64,000 nt of DNA from Armatimonadota bacterium. Its GTDB lineage: Bacteria > Armatimonadota > Fimbriimonadia > Fimbriimonadales > Fimbriimonadaceae. A model generated the notes under the pieces. The model was not told the origin of the DNA. It saw nothing but the letters and a program-made list of their open reading frames with translations, and did no database searches. The DNA lies in the NCBI GenBank assembly GCA_037138755.1, contig JBAXHT010000001.1, positions 95,805 through 159,804 on the forward strand, read 5' to 3'. Shown piece after piece: positions 41,673-48,920 of this stretch. Each line of letters begins with the position of its first letter. Within the stretch, counting starts at the first letter, position 1. Both the position numbers and the translations under genes were made by a program.

Positions 41673-41796
41673 TGGAGTGCGGTGGCACGGCACCGCTTTG
41701 AATGTGCCGAGCTTGCTCGGCTCTCGATAGTAGTTTTCAGAAAACCACCGCGACAAGTCGCCAGAAACCAAAGCGGTGCCGTGCCACCGCACTCCA
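41673..41796. repeat. REP-like element with 28-bp terminal inverted repeats
   Basis: A perfect 28-bp inverted repeat (41673-41700 with 41769-41796) starts TGGAGTGCGGTGGCACGG, with 68 bp between. Inside are GCCGAGC-TT-GCTCGGC and GCGAC-AA-GTCGC hairpins. The GCGACAAGTCGC core followed by AAAGCGGT recurs in the element at 42168. It lies immediately next to the DUF2200 stop. Likely a REP/MITE-like element moved by a RAYT-type transposase not present in the window. Confidence 0.8.
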
Positions 41797-41798
41797 AC

Positions 41799-42149
41799 CT
41801 AACTTCGCAAAATTTTCGCCATCGGACGACCCTTCGCTAGCTCATCAACAAGCTTGTCCATGTACCGAAGTTCCTTCATCAGCGGATCCTCGATCTCTTC
41901 GATCCGAACCCCACAGATCAATCCAGTGATCAAAGCCCGATTCGGATTCAACGCAGGAGCTTGGGCAAACATGTCCTCAAAGTTCGTCCGAGCCTCGATT
42001 AGCCCCTCTAACTGCTCCTGCGAATAGCCCGTCAGCCACCGAATCACCTCATCCAGCTCCGATTTGGTCCGCCCCTTTTTCTCGACCTTCACAAGGTAAT
42101 GCGGATACACACCCGCAAAGGCCATCGTGTAGATTCGGTGCTTTTCCAT
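41799..42149 (-). CDS. DUF2200 family protein
   Basis: A 116-residue protein matching DUF2200: [34 protein letters not shown] and [20 protein letters not shown] followed by [20 protein letters not shown]. The family is small, cytosolic and uncharacterised, frequently annotated only by this domain. An AAGGAG Shine-Dalgarno sequence lies 7 nt before the ATG, unlike the leaderless genes nearby. It is bracketed by two related REP-like palindromes, which hints that this short segment was mobile or recently inserted. Confidence 0.88.
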   Translation of the reverse strand: MEKHRIYTMAFAGVYPHYLVKVEKKGRTKSELDEVIRWLTGYSQEQLEGLIEARTNFEDMFAQAPALNPNRALITGLICGVRIEEIEDPLMKELRYMDKLVDELAKGRPMAKILRS

Positions 42150-42167
42150 AGGTTTACTCCTTCAAAA

Positions 42168-42234
42168 ACAGCGTTACCGCTTTAGATCGCGACAAGTCGC
42201 TGATAGTCTAAAGCGGTAACAAGTGAAACGCTGT
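42168..42234. repeat. Second REP-like palindrome flanking DUF2200
   Basis: GTTACCGCTTTAGA (42173-42186) pairs with TCTAAAGCGGTAAC (42207-42220). CAGCGTT and AACGCTG (42169-42175 with 42227-42233) pair on the outside. The centre contains GCGACAAGTCGC (42189-42200), identical to the core of the element at 41673. Confidence 0.72.
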
Positions 42235-42245
42235 CCCAAACGGCG

Positions 42246-43568
42246 TCAGACTTTAACTGAGAACCCTGGTCGGAAGTCTGGTTTGATTAGAGAATCAAAC
42301 TCAGACGTTCCCTTCACCTTCATGTTCTTCGCGTCCCACTCCAGGCGAGGGCCGTCGGCCCAGATCGCGAGGTTTCCAAGTAGAACGGCTTCCGTCAATG
42401 GCCCAGAGTAACCAGGGAAGTTGGAGACGGCTTGGGTGCCGGTCATGCAGGCGTTGACCCACTCCTTCATGTGCCCTGGCGAGACCACGACTTCGGTGTC
42501 CGGAATCGGATTTCCGCTGACCAAGCTGAAACGAGTGTTGCTCTCATCTGCTCCGAAAACGGTGTCCTTTTCGCAAACGACGATCACACCGTTTCCGCCA
42601 TAAGTGAACAGCTCAGCCAACTCTTGCGGTGGCTTTTTGCCGCCGTCATACCAGTGGAGCGTGAACGGGTCCATTTTGCCTTTGGCTCCGTACTCGTAAG
42701 TGACGTGCGCCCAGGTCGGGAAAGACTCCTTGTTGTGTCCGCTCGTCTTCGCCTGAACGGCGAGCGGCGCGTCTAGCCCGAGAGCCATGTGCGGCATGTT
42801 AAAGATGTGGCATCCCATGTCGCCAAGGGCCCCGGTGCCGAAATCCCAGAATCCGCGCCATGAGAAGTGGTGGTAGCCGTCTGCGTAGTCTCGCATCGGT
42901 CGAGGTCCGACCCACATGTCCCAATCCAGACCCTTGGGAACCGGCTTTGAAGCTGGTCGGGGAATTCCTTGCTCCCAATAAACCTTGGCCCGGTCGGTCC
43001 AAAGGTGAATCTCCTTCACTTTGCCCCAGGTGCCTTCACGAATCAGTTTCGCGACCTTTCGCATCTGCGTGCTCTGGGTCGAGTTGTTGCCCATCTGAGT
43101 AATCGCTTTCTTCTTCTTGGCCAGAATGGCAAGCTGACGGGCTTCCCATATCGTTCGGCAAAGCGGCTTTTCGGTGTAAGTGTGCATTCCGGCGTGAAGA
43201 GCCAGGACCGTTGCCGGAGCGTGGTGGTGATCCGGAGTGCTGATGATCACCGCGTCCATCTTGCCCTTCATCATCGCAATCATCTCTCGGTAGTCATCGA
43301 ATGCCGCCGCCTTCATGTGCTCGCGCTGCGCCTTGATTCGGTCTTCCAGATCAACATCGCAAAGGGCAACGACCTCAACGCCCGCCTCTACCGCCTGCTC
43401 GCGGCCGCTCCAACCTTTGCCTCCGCAACCGATGATTCCGACCCGAAGCTTTTGCCCGGGAGCCATTGGCTTCTGGGTCTCACCCAGTGCCGAAGCACCT
43501 AATCCCAATCCAACCGTAGCGGCAACACCGCCCCGCAATACGTCCCTTCGTGAATAATTTCCGCTCAT
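42246..43568 (-). CDS. Tat-exported Gfo/Idh/MocA oxidoreductase
   Basis: A 440-residue protein with a twin-arginine signal (YSRRDVLRGGVAATVGLGLG), a Rossmann nucleotide site (LRVGIIGCGGKGWSGREQA), STPDHHHAPA and EKPLCRTIWEA. GRRGFWDFGTGALGDMGCHI-type dimerisation sequences (FWDFGTGALGDMGCHIFNMP) place it in the large planctomycete/armatimonad-type oxidoreductase group. A GGGAGG ribosome site precedes the start. It is downstream of and co-directional with a DUF1080 hydrolase, 18 bp apart, which suggests a 3-keto-sugar pathway with oxidation first. The specific sugar is unknown. Confidence 0.88.
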   Translation of the reverse strand: MSGNYSRRDVLRGGVAATVGLGLGASALGETQKPMAPGQKLRVGIIGCGGKGWSGREQAVEAGVEVVALCDVDLEDRIKAQREHMKAAAFDDYREMIAMMKGKMDAVIISTPDHHHAPATVLALHAGMHTYTEKPLCRTIWEARQLAILAKKKKAITQMGNNSTQSTQMRKVAKLIREGTWGKVKEIHLWTDRAKVYWEQGIPRPASKPVPKGLDWDMWVGPRPMRDYADGYHHFSWRGFWDFGTGALGDMGCHIFNMPHMALGLDAPLAVQAKTSGHNKESFPTWAHVTYEYGAKGKMDPFTLHWYDGGKKPPQELAELFTYGGNGVIVVCEKDTVFGADESNTRFSLVSGNPIPDTEVVVSPGHMKEWVNACMTGTQAVSNFPGYSGPLTEAVLLGNLAIWADGPRLEWDAKNMKVKGTSEFDSLIKPDFRPGFSVKV

Positions 43569-43586
43569 AACCAGACCTCCCCGATG

Positions 43587-44264
43587 TTACTTCTTAGCCT
43601 TCACTTTCAGTGGACGAATCTTGATATTTTTGAATGAAACGAGTCCATGGTCGCCTTGGATCGCAATGTGGCCGATCCCTGCTTTCGCAAACTCGGGGTA
43701 CACGTGAAACTTGCTCTTTTGCACCCGCTCCAAAAAGTCAGGACTGCCTAATACGAAGTCGAAGTAACGGACTCCGTTCACCTCAACAAAGCACTTCTTC
43801 GGATCGATCATGATTCGGAATCGATTCCACTCGCCTATTGGCTTGACGGCATCTTTGTCGGAGCGATACAACTCGTAAAGGAAGCCCGCAAGCTGACCCT
43901 TCGGGTCAACTGCCTTATCCATAATCTGGATTTCCGGACCGCTAAACCAAGGTGCTCCACCTGAGTCCAGGACGTGGAACATCACTCCGCTGTTTTGCAT
44001 GGCTGGCATCTTCCAGTCGAGTTGAAGCTCAAACCAGTCGTACTTCTCGTCAGTCAGGATATCCCCCGCGTTATGCGGATCCTTGCACTGCAGCTCGCCA
44101 TTCTCGATCACCCAGCCAGGCTTGACTCCGGTGCCCTTAAAGTTGTGCCACCCCTTAGTCGATTGACCATCGAAAAGCAGCTTCCATCCCTGCCGCGCTT
44201 CCTTGGCGGAGAGGACGTTGTCAGGACCAAACAAAAAAAGGGCGCACAGTGCAGAAGCAACCAT
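43587..44264 (-). CDS. DUF1080 (3-keto-glycoside hydrolase/lyase-like) exported protein
   Basis: A 225-residue protein: signal peptide (ASALCALFLFGPDNVLS), then a concanavalin-like beta-sandwich. GWKLLFDGQSTKGWHNFKG, GWVIENGELQCKD, FELQLDWKMPAMQNSGVMFH and GHIAIQGDHGLVSFKNIKI are the classic DUF1080/3-keto-disaccharide hydrolase motifs. Members cleave glycosides after oxidation of C3 by Gfo/Idh enzymes, matching the downstream neighbour. The start is set by TAGAAT exactly 6 nt upstream. Confidence 0.88.
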   Translation of the reverse strand: MVASALCALFLFGPDNVLSAKEARQGWKLLFDGQSTKGWHNFKGTGVKPGWVIENGELQCKDPHNAGDILTDEKYDWFELQLDWKMPAMQNSGVMFHVLDSGGAPWFSGPEIQIMDKAVDPKGQLAGFLYELYRSDKDAVKPIGEWNRFRIMIDPKKCFVEVNGVRYFDFVLGSPDFLERVQKSKFHVYPEFAKAGIGHIAIQGDHGLVSFKNIKIRPLKVKAKK

Positions 44265-44270
44265 GCGCCA

Positions 44271-44276
44271 ATTCTA
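44271..44276 (-). promoter_or_regulatory. Leaderless-type -10 box (TAGAAT, 6 nt before start)
   Basis: On the minus strand TAGAAT, then TGGCGC, then the ATG at 44264 of the DUF1080 gene. Confidence 0.6.
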
Positions 44277-44291
44277 CTTCAATGAACCTAT

Positions 44292-44483
44292 TTACTTAGG
44301 CATTGCTGCGCGAGACTCAATTTCCTCTTTGGAGTAGCCTCTGTCTTGCATCACCTGACTCTGAGATTTTGTTGGTGGCGGTGCGAACTGGGAGCCATCG
44401 CTTCCAGTCGGTTCGCCACAGCCAGCCGAAGCAACGTAGCCCACCAGCAACGCCGCGGCAACGTATCTCAGTCGTTCGACCAA
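44292..44483 (-). CDS. Small lipoprotein
   Basis: A 63-residue protein. A signal peptide with lipobox (VGYVASAGCGEP) would leave a mature lipoprotein of ~40 residues, Gly/Ser/Pro/Gln-rich and ending KEEIESRAAMPK. No family recognised. Its start lies 16 bases inside the end of the prepilin gene, so the two are coupled; a role in the pilin-like system is possible only by context. Confidence 0.65.
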   Translation of the reverse strand: MVERLRYVAAALLVGYVASAGCGEPTGSDGSQFAPPPTKSQSQVMQDRGYSKEEIESRAAMPK

Positions 44484-45274
44484 GCTCGCCCCCAGAACTT
44501 GTGGATGTCCTTTGTTTGCATCACATTGCAGTACTGAGCGGTTGTTCCCGCCTCAGTCAATGCCGGGTTGATCGAACTGTAGCCGACGAACTTCTCCCGA
44601 CCAAACTTTGCTGCGTGGCCATCGGCATATCCTCCAACCAACTTGTTGTTCGGATAGAACCGCCGCGCATCCCAAACCAGGTTGTCCCAGCTAAATCCAT
44701 CGATGTATTGATCGATGTACGGCCACGAGGCATTGCGACCAAAGAATCGCATCCAACCGTAGTCGAGCCTGCCGTATTGAACCGGAGCGAGTGCCAGCCT
44801 CGAAGCTGAATCTTCGAACGATGTGAGCGAGCGTGATGCTTCGACCGACCAGTTCACTGACGTACAGGTTCCGCTGTAAACCTTTGAGTAACCGTCGGTG
44901 TTAAGCGAAAGATTCACGGCCCACTGCCACGCGTACGAGTATCCCGGATAGTACGGGTCGGGGAAGTTGGTGCCGAGTCGCTCAGCGCGGGTCTTGTCCC
45001 AGAAGATCGAACGATTCTTGACATATGGATCGATTCGTCCCACCCAAGTGTCGGTCGAGGTGTAAGGTGCGGAACCGTACTCAGGCACTGCCATGTCGTC
45101 AGCGTCAGTGCTGTACATAGGCAATGCAATCGCCAGTTGCTTCACACCAGACAGCGTTGAAGCGATCTTCGCCGAAGTCTTCGCCTGAGCAAAAACTGGG
45201 AAGAGGATTGCGGCGAGAATGGCAATGATGGCAATGACTACAAGTAGCTCGATGAGTGTAAACGCTCTTCGCAT
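44468..45274 (-). CDS. Prepilin-type exported protein (type IV pilin/pseudopilin N-terminus)
   Basis: A 268-residue protein. MRRAFTLIELLVVIAIIAIL is a perfect class III prepilin leader: short basic leader, cleavage before Phe, Glu5 of the mature protein and a long hydrophobic helix. FPVFAQAK after the helix is characteristic of Armatimonadota prepilins. The C-terminal ~200 residues have the aromatic, Asn/Asp-rich look of DUF1559-like globular heads with GGYADGHAAKFGREKF, the conserved 'DGH' loop. It would be processed by a PilD-type peptidase and exported by a type II/IV system; those genes are not here. Confidence 0.9.
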   Translation of the reverse strand: MRRAFTLIELLVVIAIIAILAAILFPVFAQAKTSAKIASTLSGVKQLAIALPMYSTDADDMAVPEYGSAPYTSTDTWVGRIDPYVKNRSIFWDKTRAERLGTNFPDPYYPGYSYAWQWAVNLSLNTDGYSKVYSGTCTSVNWSVEASRSLTSFEDSASRLALAPVQYGRLDYGWMRFFGRNASWPYIDQYIDGFSWDNLVWDARRFYPNNKLVGGYADGHAAKFGREKFVGYSSINPALTEAGTTAQYCNVMQTKDIHKFWGRAWSND

Positions 45275-45445
45275 AGCCTATTGTCGCGGGGGAAGATTAG
45301 GGCCTGGTTAAGTATATGTTTAGGTTTCGTTATTAACTCAAGCTATCGCTTCTTGCTCCAGAGTCTCAGACTCAAGCTAATCAACTCAACTTCCATGTCT
45401 CAATCTTGCGATCGGCTGAGATTTGCTGACAGTCAAATGGCAAGC

Positions 45446-45456
45446 TACATAATGTA
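45446..45456. promoter_or_regulatory. Palindromic promoter element
   Basis: TACATAATGTA is a perfect palindrome overlapping a -10-like TAATGT (45450-45455) located 7 nt before the ATG at 45463. It may be an operator; no regulator gene is adjacent. Confidence 0.35.
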
Positions 45457-45462
45457 CAGCGC

Positions 45463-46089
45463 ATGGACGAAGTGAACTCAAACAGTGTCGCCACTTTCGC
45501 CGTCGCTCCAAGGGCGGGCGTAGGCATCGTGTGCGTGCGCTACAACTCAAATCTGAGCCGAGTTTTTTATTGGAACTTGCAAGACGACTCCTTTGAACCC
45601 GGTCAAATGATCAAGGCAAGCGCATTTGTCACCACAATCTCTTCGGATGGCAAGTATTTCGGCTACTGGGCGGATGATTGGGGAGAACTGGTTGAGTGTT
45701 ACTTGTGCTTGGCCCATGTCGGCTACTTCTCAGCTCTAGCTTGGTTTCCAACGTACGTCAACACGGTGAGAAACATTCAGTTTCTGCCTAACGGCAATGT
45801 CGAATACGTTTCGAATCGAGCGTATGCCGTCCGGACAGGCGAAGTATGCCCGCCAGATATCATCACTCCAGGATGCCCTTTTGAAATTCACCCTGCCTCG
45901 TGGGACTCAATCGGTCACAGCGACGGACTTCGCGAGTGGCACGATCCTCGTCGAGACCGAAGATATTGGACCGAACGCAACCAACTGCTTTACCGCGTAG
46001 GCGAGAGTGAGGAAGTCCATATCCTCCGTACCTTCGAGCGCGAACGGTTTCGAGCCATTCCGCCGCCCGGCTGGGCTCAAGCGTGGTAA
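45463..46089 (+). CDS. Unknown protein, paralogous to the gene at 20017
   Basis: A 208-residue cytosolic-looking protein with no known family. Shared blocks with the 20017 protein cover the whole length: AGVGIVCVRYNSNLSRVFYW, EPGQ, ISSDGKYFGYWA, FSALAWF, GCPFEI and a C-terminal P-x-W-A-x-x-W. The C-terminal third differs by a WHDPRRDRRYWTERNQLLY insertion. TACATAATGTA (45446-45456), an 11-nt palindrome containing a TAATGT box 7 nt from the ATG, lies just upstream. Its 3' end overlaps dus by 13 bases. Confidence 0.62.
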   Translation: MDEVNSNSVATFAVAPRAGVGIVCVRYNSNLSRVFYWNLQDDSFEPGQMIKASAFVTTISSDGKYFGYWADDWGELVECYLCLAHVGYFSALAWFPTYVNTVRNIQFLPNGNVEYVSNRAYAVRTGEVCPPDIITPGCPFEIHPASWDSIGHSDGLREWHDPRRDRRYWTERNQLLYRVGESEEVHILRTFERERFRAIPPPGWAQAW

Positions 46090-47039
46090 GACTTGATTCC
46101 TTGCATTAACTCGTAAATTGTTTCAGCCCGTTTTACGGCCTGAAACCCATGGAAATCGCCGTGGCGATGAGCGATGTTGAGCCACTGCTTCAGCCGAGCC
46201 AGAGTCCGCCGATCCGTCCCCGGATGAAACTGCTCACACCAGTAAATGAGCCGCTGCAGCCGCTCAACCCAATCCAAAGGCTCCATGCCCGTCCCTAACC
46301 CCAACTCCAACCCGATTCGCGATGCGAGCCCCGGAGTCGCCAGCCCACCGCGACCGATCATAAAGTGCTCGCATCCTGTCACCTCGCGACACTTCAAAAA
46401 ATCCTCAAACGAAAAAATATCCCCATTCGCCACCACCGGAACCCCGACGAGTTCCCGAACTCGTCCCAAGTGCGGCCAAAACACCGGCGGCTCGTATCGC
46501 TGGGTCCGGGTTCGTGCATGCAGAGTTAACCAACTCGCCCCACCTTCGACCGCCATCGGAGCATTCTCGAAAACATCGTCAATCGATTCCCAACCCAGCC
46601 TGAGCTTCGCTGAAACTGGAACTTCGGCGGGAAGGGCATCTCGTACGGCGCGGACGACTTCACGAATCCGACAAGGAGTCCTCAGCAACGAGGCGCCACC
46701 GTCGTTCCCGTTCACCGTGGGTGATGGGCAGCCGAAGTTGATGTCGATCGACTTCGCCCCCGCCCGGACTGCCGCCATCGCAGACTGCGCCATGCGCTCC
46801 GGATGCCCTCCCAGGATCTGAACCTGAACCGGCAACCCGGTCACCGTCCGACCCTCGTTTTCCAACTCAGGCACTTCGCGTCGAAAGACCTTCGCGGGCA
46901 ACGCCTCTCCGCTCACGCGAACAAACTCGGTAACACAATAACTGAAGCAACCCCACTCTCCCACCAGTGCCCGCATCGGGGCATCGGTGATGCCATCCAT
47001 CGGAGCAAAAACCAGAGCAGGGGTACCAGCGCGGATCAA
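46077..47039 (-). CDS. tRNA-dihydrouridine synthase, DusC-like
   Basis: A 320-residue FMN-dependent TIM-barrel reductase. APMDGITDAPMR, TEFVRVSGEALP, INFGCPSPTVNGNDGGASLL (catalytic Cys), SAKLRLGW, HARTRTQRYEPP, PVVANGDIFS and FMIGRGGLATPGL are diagnostic. The TVNGNDGGASLL and ITEFVRV-like segments match the DusC (U16) subgroup better than DusA/B. It starts with TTG at 47039; the conserved N-terminus leaves no better start. It is convergent with the unknown gene at 45463. Confidence 0.93.
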   Translation of the reverse strand: MIRAGTPALVFAPMDGITDAPMRALVGEWGCFSYCVTEFVRVSGEALPAKVFRREVPELENEGRTVTGLPVQVQILGGHPERMAQSAMAAVRAGAKSIDINFGCPSPTVNGNDGGASLLRTPCRIREVVRAVRDALPAEVPVSAKLRLGWESIDDVFENAPMAVEGGASWLTLHARTRTQRYEPPVFWPHLGRVRELVGVPVVANGDIFSFEDFLKCREVTGCEHFMIGRGGLATPGLASRIGLELGLGTGMEPLDWVERLQRLIYWCEQFHPGTDRRTLARLKQWLNIAHRHGDFHGFQAVKRAETIYELMQGIKSYHA

Positions 47040-47072
47040 GATGAAACCAGTAAACCCGGTACCCTCAGGCGG

Positions 47073-47951
47073 ATGGGCTTTCCGACTTCAATGCCGGACA
47101 TACTGAACTTGGCACACGAGCTGGTCCCTTACTCAAAAGTCGTGTCTTCGACTCCGCTCAAGGGCGGAATTTCGGCGCAGATGTTCCTGCTTACGCTCGA
47201 AGGCCCGGATGGTGCGGTCGAAGCATTTACCCTCCGAAAGCCAGGAGACTGGGGCGATGAAGAGTATTCGACGAAGGCCAAGCGGGAGTTCCTGAAGTAC
47301 CAGTTTGCGTTCGAGGCAGGGCTTCTCGGGCCAGAACCTGTCAAGTGTTTTGATGCCTTCTTCGTGCTACGATACATTGACGGCGCGCCGGACTTGTCCG
47401 TTGAGCAGGCGAGCGCGTTTGCAAGTCAGCTCCCCGGACACTTGGCGAAAATACACCGAACCGAGATTTCGGACCCCGCTGCCTCAATGTTGCCAAAGAC
47501 CAACCCCTCCCCTACGGGAACGGACTGGCAACCACGCGTTCGAGAAATATTGCTTGAGCATGGTCCTCCTAGAGATGAGCCAGTGGCACTCTGTCATGGA
47601 GACTGTTGGCCTGGGAATGTGCTGTGGAATGGAGCGCAAATAGTCGGCCTGATCGATTGGGCGGAGATTCACGTCGGGCCACCGCTTGTCGATTTGGCGA
47701 TCTCGCGGTTCGACCTCTTCCTTGCATTCGGCTGGGAGACGGTACACGAATTCACTCGGCAATACTTCGAATACAACCCTATCGATTCAGAGTATCTCGC
47801 CTACTGGGACCTCCGGTGCTCGCAGAGGATCGGCGACAAATACGAGGACTGGGCCGCGAGCTTTGTTCCGCTGGGAAGACCGGACGTTACCGCTGACTTC
47901 ATGCGACACCGCCAAACGGAATTCATCGAAGACGCCATCGCCAGGCTGTAA
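47073..47951 (+). CDS. Aminoglycoside phosphotransferase (APH) family kinase
   Basis: A 292-residue kinase-like-fold protein. CHGDCWPGNVLW is the Brenner-type catalytic loop (HGD-x4-N) and GLIDWAEIHVGPPLVDLA the metal-binding DW-x-E region, with a nucleotide Lys in the N-lobe (TLRKPGDW). Members phosphorylate small molecules such as homoserine, choline or methylthioribose; drug resistance should not be assumed. The reading frame extends far upstream but inside dus, so I start at ATG 47073; ATG 47091 is equally possible. It is followed 11 bp later by an SDR gene. Confidence 0.8.
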   Translation: MGFPTSMPDILNLAHELVPYSKVVSSTPLKGGISAQMFLLTLEGPDGAVEAFTLRKPGDWGDEEYSTKAKREFLKYQFAFEAGLLGPEPVKCFDAFFVLRYIDGAPDLSVEQASAFASQLPGHLAKIHRTEISDPAASMLPKTNPSPTGTDWQPRVREILLEHGPPRDEPVALCHGDCWPGNVLWNGAQIVGLIDWAEIHVGPPLVDLAISRFDLFLAFGWETVHEFTRQYFEYNPIDSEYLAYWDLRCSQRIGDKYEDWAASFVPLGRPDVTADFMRHRQTEFIEDAIARL

Positions 47952-47962
47952 ACTCCTATTCG

Positions 47963-48844
47963 ATGCGAATTTTGGTCACGGGGGCGACGGGCAATATCGG
48001 GACGGGGATCATTCCCCTCCTGCACAGCAAGGGGTATGAACTAGTCCTGTCGGACCTCGGGAAGCTTCCCGAGTCTCTTCAGCCATTCACCGAGAGCTAC
48101 CACCAACTCGATATTCAAACCGGATTCGGCCTCGACCGTGCCGCTGAAGGCTGCGATCTCATTCTGCACCTTCCGGCTTGGCACGGCATCCACTGGAACG
48201 TCAAAACCGAAGTTGATTTTTGGAGGCTGAACGTTGATGGCACGTTCTACGCCTTCCAAGCCGCCCGGGCCAACGGCATCAAGAAGTTCGTCTTCCTCAG
48301 CAGCCAGGCATGGCATGGCCACTATGACAAATACGGCTTCACGAAGCGCGTCGGCGAGGAGCTTTGCGAGTATCACAAACACCAGAACGACATCAGCTAC
48401 GTTGCAATTCGTCCGGCAGACCTCACGCCCTGGAGAGACTGGGTTTCGCATTACGGACCGAGGCTGCTGTACGGTGGTGTTGATCGGCGAGACGTTCTCG
48501 AAGCCATCTTTTGCTCGGTCAATCACTTGCTTCAGAACGACGAGTTGCAAGGCTTCCCGGTCGACGCGATGCGCCCCAATGCCTTCACCGCGGAGCAGAT
48601 CGAAAACTGGGAAACCGACCCACTCGTAACCTGCGAAGCCATTTTTCCGGGCTATCGCGACTTGGTCGAGAAGTACGGACTGGAGATTTCTAGGAAACCG
48701 GGACTCACTCCACCCCTTCTCGGTGCCGAGACAGTCGGCTTCAAACCCGCGATTAACTTCGGAACGTTTCTCACGGAATTGCGAAAGTTGGACTCTGAAA
48801 TTGGCGAAGAAGCCGTGCGGGCGATCACCTGCGATTACCGTTGA
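47963..48844 (+). CDS. NAD-dependent epimerase/dehydratase-type oxidoreductase
   Basis: A 293-residue extended SDR. RILVTGATGNIGTGIIPLL is the cofactor loop, DLILHLPAW a strand-4 motif, and FLSSQAWHGHYDKYGFTKRV holds Ser and the YxxxK pair. The fold matches uronate dehydrogenase or UDP-sugar epimerase relatives; given the hexuronate genes 5 kb away a uronate role is possible but unproven. TAAACT lies 8 nt upstream of ATG. Confidence 0.8.
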   Translation: MRILVTGATGNIGTGIIPLLHSKGYELVLSDLGKLPESLQPFTESYHQLDIQTGFGLDRAAEGCDLILHLPAWHGIHWNVKTEVDFWRLNVDGTFYAFQAARANGIKKFVFLSSQAWHGHYDKYGFTKRVGEELCEYHKHQNDISYVAIRPADLTPWRDWVSHYGPRLLYGGVDRRDVLEAIFCSVNHLLQNDELQGFPVDAMRPNAFTAEQIENWETDPLVTCEAIFPGYRDLVEKYGLEISRKPGLTPPLLGAETVGFKPAINFGTFLTELRKLDSEIGEEAVRAITCDYR

Positions 48845-48873
48845 GACGGTGCAAAACTTTTTGTAGACACCTC

Positions 48874-48902
48874 TTGCAATATAGTAGATTCTTGTCTATA
48901 CT
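48874..48902 (+). promoter_or_regulatory. Sigma-70-type promoter of recQ
   Basis: TTGCAA (48874-48879), a 17-bp spacer, then TATACT (48897-48902). TGTAGACA (48862-48869) and TTGTCTAT (48893-48900) form a spaced inverted repeat around it and could be an operator. Confidence 0.7.
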
Positions 48903-48920
48903 TCTTTCCGAGGCAGAAGG

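Noticed and set aside
46803-47072. N-terminal extension of the APH-family gene
   Set aside because: Lies entirely antisense to dus; the conserved kinase region begins after 47073.
47073-47951. Aminoglycoside resistance gene
   Set aside because: APH fold only; the family covers many small-molecule kinases and no mobile or resistance context is present.
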